A stretch of 64,000 nt of DNA from Pseudocercospora fijiensis CIRAD86 (GCF_000340215.1 NW_006921538.1:930001-994000); one strand, 5' to 3'. Positions 36,661 to 47,711 are shown, counted from the first letter of the stretch. Program-made: numbers and translations. The notes: generated by a model from the letters alone, not told the origin.

Positions 36661-39600
36661 ATACAGAAACCTAGTAGGCTATACTATAGGAGGATAAGGA
36701 CCTAACATTAGTTTAAGTAGAGACATCCTAAGGTACACTCTAAGTCTACTGTATATACAACCTACTACTAGACTTAAGAAGCAGTACCTAACTAAAAACC
36801 CTAGAAAGACTACCTAGAGTTATCTAGGGGAACACCTACTAAATCCTACTTAGGGATTTCAACCTCTACTACCCCCTCTAGGGCTTAGACTTTACCCTAG
36901 CTTACTACTTCCTAGTAGGAAGACTAATTGATATATTAGAGAGGGAAGGAATAGAAATTGTTACCCTAAAGGGACTAATTACTTAGGAGGCAAGAGGAAG
37001 CAGTAGTATACTAGACCTATACTTTATATTACATTAGATTAGGAATAGGATTACAAGATATAGGGTTAACTAGGAACTAGAAGAATTATTAGACCACTTC
37101 CCGGTGTAGATTGAGCTAAATGTCTAAGCCAATTAGGAAAGGGAACTAGAGGAGAAGCTTAACTAGAAAGGTACCTAATAGGACAGGATTAGGGAGGAAC
37201 TAGAAAGGGACCTAAAACTAGAGGAACTCTTAACAAAGCACCTACTAAGGCTAGAGGACATTAATAAGGCAGTAGAAGAACTAATAGGAATCCTAAAATA
37301 GGTAGCTAGAAAGCATACCCTAGCAAAAAAACATTTACTATACTAGCAACTATACTAGACTAGTAAATATATAAGGAAGGTTAAAGCAGTAAGGAAGGCT
37401 AGGAGGCAGTAGATATAAACCTATACCTAGGAAGCATAGGATAACTATAACAAAGCCTACTAGGAAAAGAAGATCTAGATTAAGAAGGACAAGATACAAG
37501 AATAGAGATCTATAATAGGAAGGATTATAAAGAAACTAGAGGAGATGTAGAGGATAGCTAAATAGGCAAGGAGACCTAAATAGGACAAAGATATACTACT
37601 ACAATTCCCGGATATTATAGACTAATAAGGACAAATGCAGACTACAATAGAAGGGAAAGCAAGAGCCCTAGGCTAACACTTCTTCTATAGAAAAGTACAA
37701 GCAGACCTATTAGATATAAAGGAGAAAGAACAAGAGACTCTACTGCTAGGTATACTAAGAGACACCTAGGTTAAACCCGAAACTATTGAAAGGATCCTAA
37801 AGAAAATTCTAAGCAATAAGGCACTAGGAGAGGACAAGATCTATAACAAACTTCTAAAAGCATGTAGGAAGGGGCTAGCCCTAGCACTAGCTAATATCTT
37901 TTTACGAAGCCTAGTACTAGGACACTACCTAAGACTATTTAGGAAGTCCCTAACAGTAGTGCTAAGGAAGCCCTAGAAGGAAGACTATATACAGCTTAAG
38001 GCCTATAGACCAATAGCCCTACTTAATATAATAGGCAAGGTACTAGAAAAAATTGTCGCTAAAAGGCTAATAACCTTTGCCGAGGAAAGGAATATCCTTC
38101 CTAAAGGCTAGATAAGAGGAAGAAAGAAGAGGTTAATACTAACAGCTATAGAACTAATTACAGAACAGATCAAGTATATCTAGCACTATAGTTAAAACTA
38201 GGTAGCAACCCTCCTCTCCCTTAATATCTTAGGAGCCTTTAATAATATCTCTTATAAAAGGCTCCTATATATACTTAAATAGAAAGCTATACTAAACCGG
38301 ACAGTCTAATTTATCTAGTCCTTCCTATAGGAAAGGTTAATACAGCTTATTCTAGGCAAATTCAAATCAGACCTAATGCTAACTAAAAAGGGAATCCCCT
38401 AAGGATCAATACTCTCCCTAATCCTCTTCCTTATCTTTATAGTAGACCTACTCCTACTCCTAGAATTAAGAAACACATTAGCATCAGGGTTTATAGATAA
38501 TACAAACATCCTAGCCTAGTTTAAGACAACAGAAACCAACTGCAAGATCCTAGAAGAGAAGCACTAGGAGTATAAAAAATGGGTAAGGAGATATAGAGCA
38601 AAATTCGCCCTAGAAAAGTACTAGCTTATCCACTTTAGTAAGGCTAAATCAACCTACAATATAAAGCAATTAATTACTATTTAAGGCTTTGAAACCCAAC
38701 TATTAGCAGAGCTTAGGGTACTAGGGATCTAGCTAGACCTAAAACTGAATTAAGGACTATAAGTAAAGAAGGCAAAGTAGAGGGTAGATGCTAATATGCA
38801 ATCTATTAATAGGCTTATAGCCTCTATATAGGGGGCTATATTCGAGAAAGCCAAAGTTATATATAAAGCAATTGTTAAGCTAGCAATACTATATAGAGCA
38901 TAGATATAGACAGCCTAGGAGAAAACACTAAAGAGGATTAAGCAACTAGTTAGTAGGTCCTAAACCTAAGGCCTAAAGAAAATCCTAGGAGCATACAAAA
39001 CTACGCCTATAAGGGTAGTAGAAATAGAATTAGGGATCCCACTAGTTAAACAATACTTTAAGGGACTAAGACACTAATATATAGCAAAGACAATAGAATA
39101 CCTAGCCTAATAGACTATCTAAAAGGCACTAGACAAGATAAAAGCCTAGTGCATTAGGACTAGGAGGCGAGACAGACTATAAATAACTCCCTAGAAAGTC
39201 AAAGACCTAAAGCAATATAGAGTCTTAATAAGAGAAATGCTAGAGAAGGAGCTTTAGGGACTAAATATAAGGCTAAAGGAAGACAAGCTAAAGGGAGAGA
39301 AACAAAGCCTAGTAGAATCAATTGCTAGATACCTATAGGAGCAGGAATAGAACAAAACACAAGTTAGACTAGGAACCCTAAAGGCACTAATCAAATTTAG
39401 TTAATACAACTACTAGCTCTATAAGGACCTAAATAGGGCCGAGGTAAGCCTAGCGATCTAAATTAGATCCGAATACATTAGACTCAGATCTTACCTATTT
39501 AGAAGAAACGTCCTAGGAATTGAAAACAGAGCTTACTAATATAGCTACCAATCTTAGAACCCTAAGCATATACTGCTAGTCTGCCCTTAATAGTTAGAAG

Positions 39601-39870
39601 GCAGAAGTAATTAGAGACTAAAAGCAATAGAAAGGGAATACGACAAGCTAATCTAGAGCAAAGAAGACCTAAAGAGGATAGTAAAGTAGATCCTTAAATA
39701 GGGATTTGTACAACAATTCGCACTAGCAAGGGAAACTAAAGAGTAGATAAGAAGGAGGGAAGAAGAGGGGGAAAGAAGGGCAGGGTAGTAGGCAAGGTAG
39801 TTAGAGGGTAATAACTATAATACTAGTGCACCCTAGAGGAAGGAAAACAAGGAAACGAGGAAGATCAACA
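36661..39870 (+). pseudogene. LINE ORF2, 3' part: endonuclease, reverse transcriptase, C-terminus
   Basis: The frame continues the endonuclease ('LLRDFNLYYPL.GLDF', about 36850-36895; 'GSSSILDLYFIL', about 36997-37032, the SxxD-type motif). RT follows: 'YRPIALLNIIGKVLEK' (about 38008-38055), 'LLSLNILGAFNNIS' (about 38214-38255), 'KKGIPQGSILSLILF' (about 38387-38430) and active-site remnant 'GFIDNTNIL' (38488-38515; family FADD has become FIDN). Near 39535-39590 'NPKHILLVCP' resembles the CCHC-type end of Tad ORF2. Stops are mostly TAG at Trp/Gln positions. Confidence 0.85.
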
Positions 39871-39983
39871 CTTATAAATAGGATAGGAGGGAGGTTTTTA
39901 CTAACTAAGTTGGTTTCCTACCTAAAACAATACATAGAAACAGACCTACATAGGCCGAAAGGCACTACAACAGGCAAATAAAA

Positions 39984-40014
39984 TATCTATCTATCTATCT
40001 ATCCTAGGTATACT
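39984..40014. repeat. (TATC)n LINE tail and right target-site duplication
   Basis: Four TATC units end the LINE, followed by the right copy of TCTATCCTAGGTATACT (39998-40014), which overlaps the last unit. Confidence 0.85.
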
Positions 40015-41570
40015 TCCGAGAATGCTACTTAGCCGGCGAGTCCTTATTAATATTACTAGTTAAGAGTATAAGCTACTAGTATATCGTAACTCGAGCCTTA
40101 TCGATCTGCTTACGACTATCGATAAAGATAATAGTCTTCTAGATATTCTATAGTACCGCTAAGCTATCGGCGTCTACTGTATGCCTAAGTACGAAGTATA
40201 GGTAATCGAAACCTATTATCTAGCCCTAAGGCATCGTTTGTAGGATATACTTAGTATCTAGGCGATCGATAGTGCTCTAGACAACCTAGGTCTCGAATGC
40301 GCTATCGCCTTATATACGGAGGCCGTGCTAAAGTAGATACTTCTTAGTTTCCTTAGTTAATGTTGTAGAGTATACGAGAATCGTCGTATCCTATATTATA
40401 AGCTAGCGAAGGAGGTAAAGGACTCTATAATCTGCGCGGAAGTCCTTCTACTTAAGATCTATATACGCTTTATCCTATACCTATAGGCTAAGGCGGTCGG
40501 CAATAGCACGTAGGACCTCCTAGAACTTAGTACTTATCGCTTGCTCGGAACTGTAGATAATATACTAGTATCGGCCTTCTTTAATATTAGTAAACATAGA
40601 TAGATCCTTCTCCTTTGTTTAGGCAGTAAGGATACAGACCTTAATTAGATCCTATTCTTCCTTATCTAACTAGCGGATAGCGGCTACTATATCCTCGCTC
40701 TACTTATCGGCGATACGTATAAGTAGCACGATCTGTAACGTAATAAAACTAGTAAGCATAGTATAGGCCTAGAAGATAATCGTTTTGCTAGCGCTAGTAC
40801 GAGCTAAAAGCAATATATCCTGTCTTCCGAAGATAATAGTATAGACGTAGTCGAGCTATATCTTAGTCGGTTCTAGTAATAGCTCGCGATAGGGATGCAT
40901 TAGCTTTAATATACGCCGTAGACTATGCTCGATAATACGACGATAGAACAGCATCGCCTATTAATTGCTACTAGTATCCTATATAAGTAGCTATACTTCC
41001 TCGAGGCTATACTCGTCTATATTAGCGTAGCGCTGTTCGAAGTATGCCGCCTAACTAGCTTTATTATCCTCGTTAAGTTCTAGTATCTCTAGCTCGCGGT
41101 CGATAGTCTATTAAGGCTCTATTCGATTAATTATAGGCCGACTAGGTAGGCGTACGAAGCACTTATCGCCTTCCTTCTTACGCTAATTTCTAGCGCTAGC
41201 GCTAGTATCGCCGATATTAAGTCTACCCTTCTTAGCCTTATCGCGATCGCGCGTAGAGAGGTTAGAGAGCGCGTTAGGTATTGCGGTCGCCTATTATATA
41301 CTATCGGAAGTGTTAGCAGAAGTGTTAGTATAGTAGATATAGAAGATATCGGAAGACTAGGTATCGAGTATTAGATATAACAGTCGGGGTCTATTAAGCG
41401 GTAGTATATACGACTTTAAGAAGCAGCAAAGACTACGGAGCGGGTATCCGTACTATTTAGAATAGTAGGTCTCGGCGCTCGAGTATCGCTATCGCGGATA
41501 TATTAGGTAGCTAATATACTAGATACGATATAGAGGTACTAAATACTAGATTATCCGGCAGCGTACAACG
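40015..41570 (-). pseudogene. Helicase part of the RecQ-like ORF of element B
   Basis: Continuation of the 20965-22734 ORF across the LINE. The minus strand reads 'LLLARTSASKTIIF' (about 40820-40780), equivalent to the Walker A remnant of element A and likewise with Ser for Gly, followed by 'AYTMLTSFITLQIVLLIRIADK' and 'YIIYSSEQA' blocks that parallel element A. The N-terminal limit is unclear (about 41570). Element A and B helicases look like members of one family. TAG/TAA codons make it inactive. Confidence 0.6.
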
Positions 41571-42172
41571 TTAAACACGATCGCGGATGTGTCTTAAAGG
41601 TATCTAAGAAGTTTTAAGTTACTAGGTATCTATATAGGTATCGAGGTTTCGATAAATTAGCGAAATAGCTATTTTAAGGGTAGGTACCGATAGGTAGCGA
41701 GTATAAGTAAAGTATAGCAAATACGGGCAAAGCGATACCTAGAGGTACTAGAGTACTGCTTTCTAAGGTTCCTCGTATAGATAGAGTATTCTAGAAGATA
41801 GTTGTTGTCTATTATAATATAGGTGTTCGTAGAATAAACGCGAAGCCGAAACTATCCGTATAGTTAGAATAGACTATAGATCTTACTTTTACGATACTAA
41901 TTTCGGCGTATTTACGATGTGTTGCGCCTTCCTGTACTATAGAACCCCCTCTATATATACTAAGCCCTATCTGTAGTAGGTGTTAAGTTATAAATCTATA
42001 TATACTCTATAAGGAGGTGTTACGAATAAGGAAACGCCCGATTAGTACAGTTTATCTTTAGGCGCTTCGCTAAGGCTCGCTCTTCCTTCTACACTATACT
42101 ATATTAAGAAGACCCGAGATCCGGTGCACGTAGAACATAAAGGAAGTTACGAGCACAAAGCGAAAATAGCCT
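41571..42172. other. Right terminal region of element B
   Basis: No gene recognised. Positions 42055-42165 resemble 10790-10880 (GGCGCTTCGCTAA, ACTATACTATAT). Host pseudogene sequence resumes at about 42173-42196. Confidence 0.5.
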
Positions 42173-42174
42173 GA

Positions 42175-43110
42175 GATAGAGGCAGCATACGAATGGATAG
42201 CGCTTCACTTTCGACTCGTTATACTCGCCGATCTCCTTAGTAGTGCGCTCTTTGCCCTCAACCTCGAGGCCGAGACCGTTGGGATTGGCCTTGCAGGGAA
42301 GTACTCTACCTATGAGTGATCTGCCATCTGCTGTTGTTCCGGCGTGAGCATCTCGTATAGTTGGCCTGTTTGAGGTCAGCGGTTAGCATACCATGGCATC
42401 AGCGTCGTCCCCGAACACGACTTACTGTTACTGAAGAACGCCGTCCGTCCTGGAGCGGCCTTCAAGCTGTATCCAGTGCCATCGTCCCAATTTATGGTGA
42501 CATCAGGGCCTTTCGGTTGCTTTATAGAACGCAGAGTTGTGAACCACGCCGGCTCTCGATCGTACAATAGAGCGTCGATATGCCAGCGTTGGAAGCGAGT
42601 GATTCCAGCTTTGAAGTCTTCTTCGGGCAGCGGCTTGAGATGGAAGTCATGAGACAAGCCCTTAACATTTAGGTCTCGTAGCCCATAATGGTCCTCTCCC
42701 TGATATCCTTTGCCGATCAAGCGGACATTCTCAGCGCCTGGGATCCTATGACCCTCTTATCGCTTAGAGAGCATGCCGCCTTTGTTTTGGAAAGTCTTGA
42801 TATCGCCGTGCGAATGCACCTGTTCCGCCTCCGGATCGAATCGAGCGACAAGCTCCCAATGCTTCTTGGGATCAAGATCATGCTGGCCTTTGACGACTAC
42901 GACTTTGTGCGTCCAGATAGCATCCCGGAGGTGTTTCACATCTGCGTCCGAGATATTATTCAGATCCAAGCCGGTGATGATGGCTCCGAACTACATCTTT
43001 CTCAGTATGCCTGTGCCTGACTATTAGGGCACTTCGCTCACGTTATACTGCTCCTTTGGGCTCTTCTCGATCTCGGAAATCTCAAATGTTAGCTCTAGAA
43101 GAAGCGTTGC
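42175..43110 (-). pseudogene. XanA-type Fe(II)/2-oxoglutarate dioxygenase pseudogene, truncated and RIP-mutated
   Basis: The minus strand encodes a second member of the family present intact at 43356-44670, in tandem and same orientation. Recognisable segments are 'GLDLNNISDADV' (start of the TauD-like fold), 'RFDPEAEQVHSHG', 'YQGEDHYGL', the metal-binding 'RWHIDALLY' (H-x-D kept), 'PKGPDVTINWDDGTG', and 'NPNGLGLEVEGKER'. A 60 bp intron (42366-42425) keeps GTAAGT, GCTAAC and CAG signals. Damage: TAA TAG at 43021-43026, TAG at 42991-42993, TAA at 42757-42759 and TAG at 42310-42312, all explainable as CAA/CAG or TGG changes in CA/TG context. A small deletion with frameshift lies near 42295. The C-terminus with the distal His is missing because element B begins there. 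Confidence 0.85.
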
Positions 43111-43355
43111 AGGTGCTATCGTATTAATTGCACTACGTGCTCTATAATGTTTCTAGATTCTCGTAAAGACTCGAGTGTATCTGTACTAACAGGATAGTCG
43201 GTTTGCTTGCTAATGAGAGGCGTGTTGACTTAGAACAAGGAATAAAGTCTCATCCCGACATCACCTACCAACCGGTTAACCATTCTCAAGTATCAGAAAT
43301 ACATAACCTAAATCTCCATTCCCCCTTGCCCCTTCCCCCTCCCCTCTACCGGTTA
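43111..43355. other. Spacer between the two dioxygenase genes
   Basis: The part up to ~43200 is mildly RIP-like and may include the lost start of the pseudogene. The rest is normal host DNA with a pyrimidine-rich tract (43318-43350) that forms the 3' flank of the intact dioxygenase. No gene seen. Confidence 0.5.
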
Positions 43356-44670
43356 TCACCCACTCGGATGATCCGAAGCCGCAACATTACACTGATGCAT
43401 AACACGCGGCCCATAGTGTTCCGGAAACTCCGTAATCGAATGCCAAAGCGCACGATTATACCAAAGAACCACATCCTGCTCTTGATGCCGATGCGCATAA
43501 ATATTCTCCGGGGAAAGCACCGGCCTCATAATTCTGTGCAAAAACTCCCTCACATCCTTCAAATTCTCTACAATCCTTTCCTCACTGCTATCGGGATTGT
43601 CTTTGAGGTATAGTTTCAACGCACCTTGGCCGTGGACTTGGAGGGATTTTTCCCCGGTTTGCGGGTTCGTCCAGACCATGGGGTAGATACAGATTTTGGA
43701 TTTTCCCCAGGGAGGGAGTTTGGATAGGGGGGTTTCTTTGCCTTCGGTCTCGAGGGTGTGGCCGAGTCGGGTGCTGCGGGCTGTTGACATCCATTTGAAG
43801 GCGTGGGGAGCGTATTCGATTCGGGAATTCATGACGATGTTGCGAGTTTCGTCGTCGAGTAGCTCGAGAGCTCGACTTCCGGCTACCATTGCCGTGGCAC
43901 CCGGGGCCATTTTCATCTCATCTCTACTGCCATCTTCCCACCTGACGGTCACGTCCGGCCCTTTGGGTGTTCTGACTGCTAGTAGGCACCCAACTCTTGG
44001 TGGCGGGATGTTATAGAGTGCTCCGTCCCAATGCCATTGGTAAAATCGGCTCGCGCCTTTCTCGCGCTCTTCTGCTGGGATGTGAGGCGGTAAGTGGAAG
44101 TCAACGTGGTTGATGCCTTTGACCTTGAAGCCAGGTGGGAATTGGTAGTGCCCGTCTGGAAGCTCGCCACGTCCAAGGATATGGACTTGTGGTTGGACTG
44201 GAATCGCAGGACGCTGGGGAAGTCCATAGATTTCTACGCCATTGTGGGACGTCAAGTATGGATCTGCGCCATGAGCAAAGCCTCCTGTTGTGTCGTCTGG
44301 ATCAAAGCTGAACGACCATTAGCATTAATCTCGAAGTACTGAGGAGGCTGACGAACCTAGAAGTGAGTCGAAATTGTTGCTGAGGAGTCAGCATAGCCGG
44401 TTGCTCCTTGAATACAAGCAATTTGTGCTTGTGCAGAGCATCTGATATGAAGTCGAAGTCCGCATCGCTGAAGTTGTTCAGATCGATTCCAGACACCTCT
44501 GCACCAAAGCCTGCTTTGCTGGAGGGTCCATCCGAAGGATGCTGGATGGGAATAAGGCGACCATTGCTGCTCTCGCTATGCGGTAGCGACGGTCGATCCG
44601 ACTTCAGCGTCAAGACTGCTTTAGCAGGCTTTGTTTCGACTGACGTGGTTGTTGTTGATTCAATCACCAT
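43356..44670 (-). CDS. XanA-type Fe(II)/2-oxoglutarate-dependent dioxygenase (TauD/TfdA superfamily)
   Basis: Two exons, 44670-44357 and 44307-43356, joined over a 49 bp intron (donor GTTCGT, branch-like GCTAATG, acceptor TTCAG), give 421 residues from an ATG. Residues ~60-105 match the TauD N-terminal fold (GIDLNNFSDADF). The iron ligands are His197 and Asp199 (FYQWHWDGALY) and His394 (LWHSITEF). Arg406 is placed to bind 2-oxoglutarate. Segments EYAPHAFKWMSTARS and HQCNVAA closely resemble fungal xanthine dioxygenase XanA, where the Gln-Cys-Asn stretch has been implicated in xanthine binding. The expected reaction is hydroxylation of xanthine to urate with release of CO2 and succinate, probably cytosolic; a related substrate is possible. 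No damage is seen although its tandem copy is ruined. Confidence 0.85.
44308..44356 (-). other. Intron of the XanA-type dioxygenase gene
   Basis: Chosen because it joins ...RLTS to FDPDDT in frame, which fits the family. Donor G|GTTCGT, acceptor TTCAG|C; the reading frames of the two exons are otherwise out of register. Confidence 0.75.
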
Positions 44671-44993
44671 GATGAGCCTGATCTGTGTGTCGCTATGATT
44701 CCCAGTCTGCTTCGATATTCTTTTAGTCTTGCTTCCCGATGTTTTTCAACACACCTGTTGAGTTCTAAATGATGCTGTACGCCGACCGATATCAGTGACG
44801 AGCAAGTAATCCGACATCCTCAGCTTGTGCCAGGGCTTATCGAGCATCGGTCGAGCGCTTTCGGCCGAATCTTGCAGGAGTGACCGTTTTGGCCGCGGCC
44901 AGGATCGGTTCGGCAGCTCTCAAGCTGGATGATGTACTTGCTCAAAACCATTATGGTAGAAAGAACTGTCAACATTGCCAGTAAATAGCGAAA
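44671..44993. promoter_or_regulatory. Divergent promoter region with CGG/CCG elements
   Basis: The 323 bp between the start codons of the dioxygenase (-) and hydrolase (+) contain TCGGCCGA (44861-44868), the palindrome GGCCGCGGCC (44891-44900) and CGGTTCGG (44906-44913) within ~55 bp. CGG triplets in inverted or direct arrangement are the usual targets of Zn2Cys6 regulators, and one such gene lies downstream. Binding is inference. Confidence 0.45.
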
Positions 44994-45836
44994 ATGACAG
45001 AAACAATTCTCAATTCTCAATCTTTCACGACTGGAAGTGGCACGCAAACGCATTATACCACGTGCGGAAATTCGTCTGGCCAGCTGCTAATCCCTCTTCA
45101 CAGTCTTGGTGGCTCAAGCAAGACATTTGAACCTTTGCTTCCCAAGCTCCCACTTGCTCGATATCGAGTGATAAGCGTGGACTTTGAAGGCTTCGGCAAA
45201 ACTCCAGTCACTTCGAAGCCAGCATCAGTCGCTCGATATGTCTCCGACCTGGACGATCTCATCACGCATCTTCAAAGATCTTCACCCGAGACCTCATCCT
45301 CCAAGCCAGTCGTCATCATCGGCCACAGTCTCGGCTCAATTATCGCCCTCCACTACACAGCCAAGAAACCAGACAACGTCGCCGGTCTTGGTCTCCTCGG
45401 TGTCGGGCGCTCGGCTTCCCATATCGAAGCAGCGCGAGAGAGGATGTTAGGAATGGCGGAGAGGGCGAGATGCGAAGGTATCGAGCCGCTGGCCGAGTTG
45501 GCAATGACGACGAATTTTCCTGAAGATGCGCCACAAGACATTCGTTCAAAAGTCAGAATGGCTGTTGCATCGAGCGATCCGGAAGGATATGCGAAGACAT
45601 GCGAGGCGATGGCGAGTCCAGCGCATGTGGACCCAGTGTACGGCAGAATATTGTGCCCAAGTGTCTTCGTCACTGGCGACAAGGACACGATCAGTCCACC
45701 AACCACGGCGAAGGAGGTCAGTAAGTTGTTAGGCGGAAGTTCAAAAGTAGAGATCGTAAAAGGCGGCCATCAACCAATCCTTAGTGACCTTGACGGTACT
45801 GCAGCAGCGTTGGAGTGGCTCTTCGAAAGAATTTGA
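44994..45836 (+). CDS. Alpha/beta-hydrolase fold protein (enol-lactonase/esterase-like)
   Basis: An intact 280-codon gene without intron. The fold signature is clear: an oxyanion-loop segment 'LHSLGGSS' (35-42) in the usual HG position, nucleophile elbow GHSLGS with Ser112, acid Asp231 (or Asp229) in 'TGDKDTISPP', and His259 in 'GGHQPI'. Residues ~150-205 form the helical lid. No signal peptide, so probably cytosolic. Length and arrangement resemble 3-oxoadipate enol-lactonase-like hydrolases, but the substrate cannot be read from sequence. It is divergent from the XanA-type gene (323 bp apart) and ends 23 bp from the end of the convergent regulator gene, suggesting joint control. Confidence 0.85.
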   Translation: MTETILNSQSFTTGSGTQTHYTTCGNSSGQLLIPLHSLGGSSKTFEPLLPKLPLARYRVISVDFEGFGKTPVTSKPASVARYVSDLDDLITHLQRSSPETSSSKPVVIIGHSLGSIIALHYTAKKPDNVAGLGLLGVGRSASHIEAARERMLGMAERARCEGIEPLAELAMTTNFPEDAPQDIRSKVRMAVASSDPEGYAKTCEAMASPAHVDPVYGRILCPSVFVTGDKDTISPPTTAKEVSKLLGGSSKVEIVKGGHQPILSDLDGTAAALEWLFERI

Positions 45837-45859
45837 GAGATCCCTAGCACTTCCATTCC

Positions 45860-47584
45860 TCAGCTGTTCACATATGTCTGTGCCAGTGTCAAAAGGTTAC
45901 CAAACGCATCATTTCCGTGCGACATATAGTATGAATGGAAGTTCGCCAGAGTCTCGTCTGCGCTGCAGAAAGCATCCCGAATGGAATTTTCGAAGGCTGT
46001 GGGCACTGTAGGAAGCTCGTATGTCTCTTGCCAATCAGCAGCACTTGTCGGAGCTTCGGGCGAGACAGATTCGACAGCAGTCCCAGGCATCGCAGCCTCT
46101 TTCCTGCTCTGTACAGGCGAGAGACCGCGTTGGAAATCCCGAACCACATCTCTCATGTCGATGGAGTGGTGTCTTTTGGTCCGCTGAAGCCCAGCATTCT
46201 CATCAGCCTTTCTCTTGTTATTGCTTGTGGTGCTCCTCTCGCCTCTTGTCCGCTTCTCAAGTGCCAGCAGGTCAGACAAAATCCTCACGCCTCGACTTGC
46301 AATCTTGCTATTGTGCGCGGTCTTCAGAAGTCGTACAGAATCTTCCATGAGCATGCAGTGTTCTGTACATGCGGGATCATGTGCGTCTCTGTGCAAGGCG
46401 TCAAGGCCCAAGGTAATGCCGGCGGCAACAACGAAAGCATGAAAGATCCACAGCACCGGCGTGTCATCCGCCGCTAATCGTGGCATTTCTTTCAAGATGG
46501 TCTTCGAGGCTGCTATACACGTTCTTCTCGTGAAGGTGAAGGCCGAGTTCGTGAAGCTCATGGTCAAAAAGGAACGGTGAATCATGATGATCTTGTGAGC
46601 GCTGCTGATGGCAGCTGCACTTCGTGCCCATACCACCCATTTCGGCCAGGAAGGTGCAAGTGGCACGTTGCATAGGAATTCAGGCCTTTGCTCGGATGCA
46701 AAGGTCCGCATCTTCTTGTCGAATTTCATGACCTGTTCGTACTTGGTGTAAGACGTATTTGAGATGGTAATCGCGTCCTGCAGCGGTGGCATCAGTGCAG
46801 CAATACGATGAAGACATCGGCAATAGCTGGTGGCCGTGGGCACATCGTCTGGCAGCAACTCAAGCGTGATATCGTTACAATTGACGGCTTCCAGTGTACG
46901 TAAGTAGATCGGATTCACGAGGTAGCATTCGGAGAATGGTATCGAAAACCAGTCTTGGCTGCAGAGTTGAGTCCAGTCTCTTCTCCCAGTCTCACGGTCG
47001 ACGGTCTTGGGTGACGTGTCGTCAGGCCGATGTAGTCCCAGGCTCTGCGCGATTCGTACAGCTGATGCAAGAAGCACAGCCTGCTGGTTGGAGTATCCAA
47101 GTATATGAGCGCAAATTGTCAGAGTGGCGATTGCTTCGCAAGAGCGAATCGATGGTCTCGCCATATAATGCGCTCGGTTCAGACAAGTCACCACTGCGCG
47201 ATGCCACTTTTTGCTCAACAACTCTTGCTCGTGTTCATGAAACCCCCAACGCGACAAGGCGCTTCTGCTGCCACAACAAATACTGCCGCATAAGACCGCA
47301 AAGAGCACAGCGACCCATTGCAGGTCGACATCAGGGTGTTGTATCTGACCACGATGCTGCCCGAAGAAGTCGTTCAGCTGTCTGCGGAAGCTCGGTCCAC
47401 GGAAAGAATCATGATACCAGAGGAGAGATTCCAAGTGGTAGTCTGCGAGGCTCATTACCAAATGTTGGTCCGGTAAGAGCAACTGTAGAATCTCTGGCGA
47501 GACGTCTTCCTCCGACTCTTCGTGCACAGCAGGACTAGCGCCATCGTCTCCGTACGGTTGATCGTCAAAATATGCTGTAGGATC
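45860..47584 (-). pseudogene. Zn2Cys6 transcription factor gene, 3' part (fungal_trans domain), cut by copia insertion
   Basis: A frame of about 575 codons runs leftward from the insertion point to a stop at 45860. It has no ATG of its own at the 5' end; the frame comes in from the copia junction. It carries a fungal-specific transcription factor middle-homology region ('LLPDQHLVMSLADYHLESLLWYHDSFRGPSF', then 'ASAVRIAQSLGLHRPD', residues ~160-190 of this part). It also has a basic stretch 'NNKRKADENAGLQRTKRHH' and a C-terminus rich in Ala/Asn. The 5' exon with the zinc cluster is at 52885-53242. Reading across from 52885 to 47584 with one GGATC kept preserves the frame, so the two parts were one gene of roughly 690 codons. 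Confidence 0.85.
47580..47584. repeat. copia target-site duplication, left copy
   Basis: GGATC, repeated at 52880-52884. Confidence 0.85.
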
Positions 47585-47711
47585 ACTTGATGTAACTGAT
47601 GTATTAGAAGAAGGACTAATCTATGTAGAAGTCCGAAGATAGAGTGCAGCAGTTGCAGCCTCAGGCATTAGGCACGTGATGGACCCTGACACCTAGGCAT
47701 ACACTCCAAGT
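47585..47711 (-). repeat. 3' LTR of the copia element
   Basis: Differs from 52753-52879 at four positions, all CA/TG versus TA, two in each copy. Contains a CACGTG hexamer (47672-47677). Confidence 0.9.

Larger units (their letters stand above)
22752..39997 (+). mobile_element. Tad-type non-LTR retrotransposon (LINE), interrupted by a gypsy element
   Basis: The LINE occupies 22752-24323 and 36661-39997, about 4.9 kb, reading right. It has an ORF1 with CCHC knuckles, an ORF2 with endonuclease and reverse transcriptase, and a 3' tail of (TATC)n at 39984-39999, a typical end for such elements. It is bounded by a 17 bp target duplication within element B. Unlike its neighbours it is poor in CG while retaining many CA. 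Confidence 0.85.
13660..42172. mobile_element. Element B of the RecQ + DUF6589 family, split by nested LINE and gypsy
   Basis: Element B occupies 13660-22751 and resumes at 40015-42172. In between lies a LINE (22752-39997) bounded by a 17 bp direct repeat. Joined, B is about 11.3 kb: DUF6589-like ORF (+), core, RecQ-like ORF (-). Host DNA abuts both ends (RING island on the left, XanA-like pseudogene on the right), so B is the most complete copy here. I could not identify terminal inverted repeats or a target duplication by eye. Confidence 0.65.

Noticed and set aside
47527..47529. GTG as a true start of the regulator gene
   Set aside because: The frame extends upstream through the copia junction to a zinc-cluster exon with a proper ATG at 53242.
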